Positions 5,031 to 5,324 of a stretch of 5,324 nucleotides of DNA are shown in pieces; within the stretch, counting starts at the first letter, position 1, and every line of letters starts with the position of its first letter. A model generated the notes under the pieces. It was given only the letters and a program-made list of their open reading frames with translations. It was not told the DNA's origin and did no database searches. This stretch comes from Elstera litoralis. GTDB lineage: Bacteria > Pseudomonadota > Alphaproteobacteria > Elsterales > Elsteraceae. The stretch is from positions 1 to 5,324 of the forward strand of contig NZ_LAJY01000575.1 of the NCBI RefSeq assembly GCF_000963705.1, in the 5' to 3' direction. The position numbers were made by a program, and so were the translations under genes.

Positions 5031-5324
5031 ATGATGTCTGCCAAACGTATTCTTATCAGCGGCGGGGCGGGGTTCCTCGGTTCGCACCTGTGCGAGCGGC
5101 TGCTGAACGAAGGCCATGACATTCTGTGCGTGGATAATTATTTCACCGGCAGCAAGGCCAATATCGCCCATCTGCTCGATCATCCGCGCTTCGAAGTGAT
5201 GCGCCACGATGTGACCTTCCCGCTCTATGTGGAAGTGGACGAGATTTATAACCTCGCCTGCCCGGCATCGCCGATCCATTATCAGTTCGATCCGGTGCAG
5301 ACGACGAAAACCTCGGTCCACGGC
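5031..5324 (+). CDS. uxs: UDP-glucuronate decarboxylase (UDP-xylose synthase), partial, C-terminus beyond right edge
   Basis: The visible 98 residues are the N-terminal Rossmann half of an extended short-chain dehydrogenase. GGAGFLG (11-17) is the NAD-binding glycine motif, and D35 in CVDNYFTG (33-40) is placed to bind the adenosine ribose, indicating NAD rather than NADP. HDVTFPLYVEVDEIYNLACP (59-78) and ASPIHYQFDPVQTTKTSVHG (79-98) are the segments that distinguish UDP-glucuronate decarboxylase from GalE or dTDP-glucose dehydratase. The enzyme converts UDP-glucuronate to UDP-xylose and CO2 through a 4-keto intermediate, supplying xylose for cell-surface polysaccharide (family knowledge). 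The catalytic YxxxK lies beyond the edge, and members are usually about 310-345 residues. Start candidates are GTG 5028, ATG 5031 and ATG 5034. The Shine-Dalgarno is weak (GTGGGG), so the choice is uncertain by one or two residues. Confidence 0.93.
   Translation, partial: MMSAKRILISGGAGFLGSHLCERLLNEGHDILCVDNYFTGSKANIAHLLDHPRFEVMRHDVTFPLYVEVDEIYNLACPASPIHYQFDPVQTTKTSVHG

Noticed and set aside
4986..5321. Minus-strand open frame of 111 codons at the right edge
   Set aside because: It is antisense to the clearly recognisable UDP-glucuronate decarboxylase N-terminus and has no domain of its own.

Overview
The window is a GC-rich stretch of a bacterial chromosome, well over 60% GC by eye. The gene content and protein style point to an alphaproteobacterium, most likely of the Rhodospirillales type: an Nfu protein with an Nfu_N domain, an alphaproteobacterial-style ribbon-helix-helix protein of the RHH_4 family, and a coaBC-dut pair. 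That placement is inferred from protein resemblance alone. I see no insertion sequence, phage gene, CRISPR array, tRNA or rRNA. This is compact housekeeping DNA.

Layout: seven genes on the minus strand, and one partial gene on the plus strand at the right edge. Read in the minus direction from about 4813, the genes are: a DJ-1/PfpI-family protein (4813-4232), a small ribbon-helix-helix protein (4169-3825), coaBC (3698-2481), dut (2481-2014), an Rrf2-family regulator (2005-1553), cysK (1484-528), and an Nfu-type Fe-S scaffold gene (427 to beyond position 1). The plus-strand gene starts at 5031 and runs off the right edge. It is the N-terminus of a UDP-glucuronate decarboxylase, divergent from the DJ-1 gene across 217 bp.

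How the genes fit together: coaBC and dut overlap by one base (TGATG). The ribosome binding site of the Rrf2 gene overlaps the dut stop codon. These three therefore look like one translationally linked operon. cysK has its own near-consensus sigma70-type promoter (TTAACA, 17 bp, TATAAT) whose -35 overlaps the Rrf2 stop codon. A perfect 9-bp-arm inverted repeat lies over the -10, which makes it the best operator candidate in the window. The theme is cysteine and sulfur use: CysK makes cysteine, CoaBC consumes it for coenzyme A, Nfu carries Fe-S clusters, and an Rrf2 regulator, a family that often senses Fe-S or cysteine status, sits between them.

Two points deserve most attention. First, coaBC is broken as sequenced by two single-base indels of opposite sign (an extra base in an A5 run at 3507-3511 and a missing base near 3089-3091). 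Together they restore a normal 405-residue protein with all key motifs, so sequence error is more likely than true decay. Second, the Rrf2/cysK junction contains an unusually clear promoter and operator arrangement, and its gene pairing recalls the CymR-CysK regulatory pair of Firmicutes. I found no clearly novel multi-gene system.
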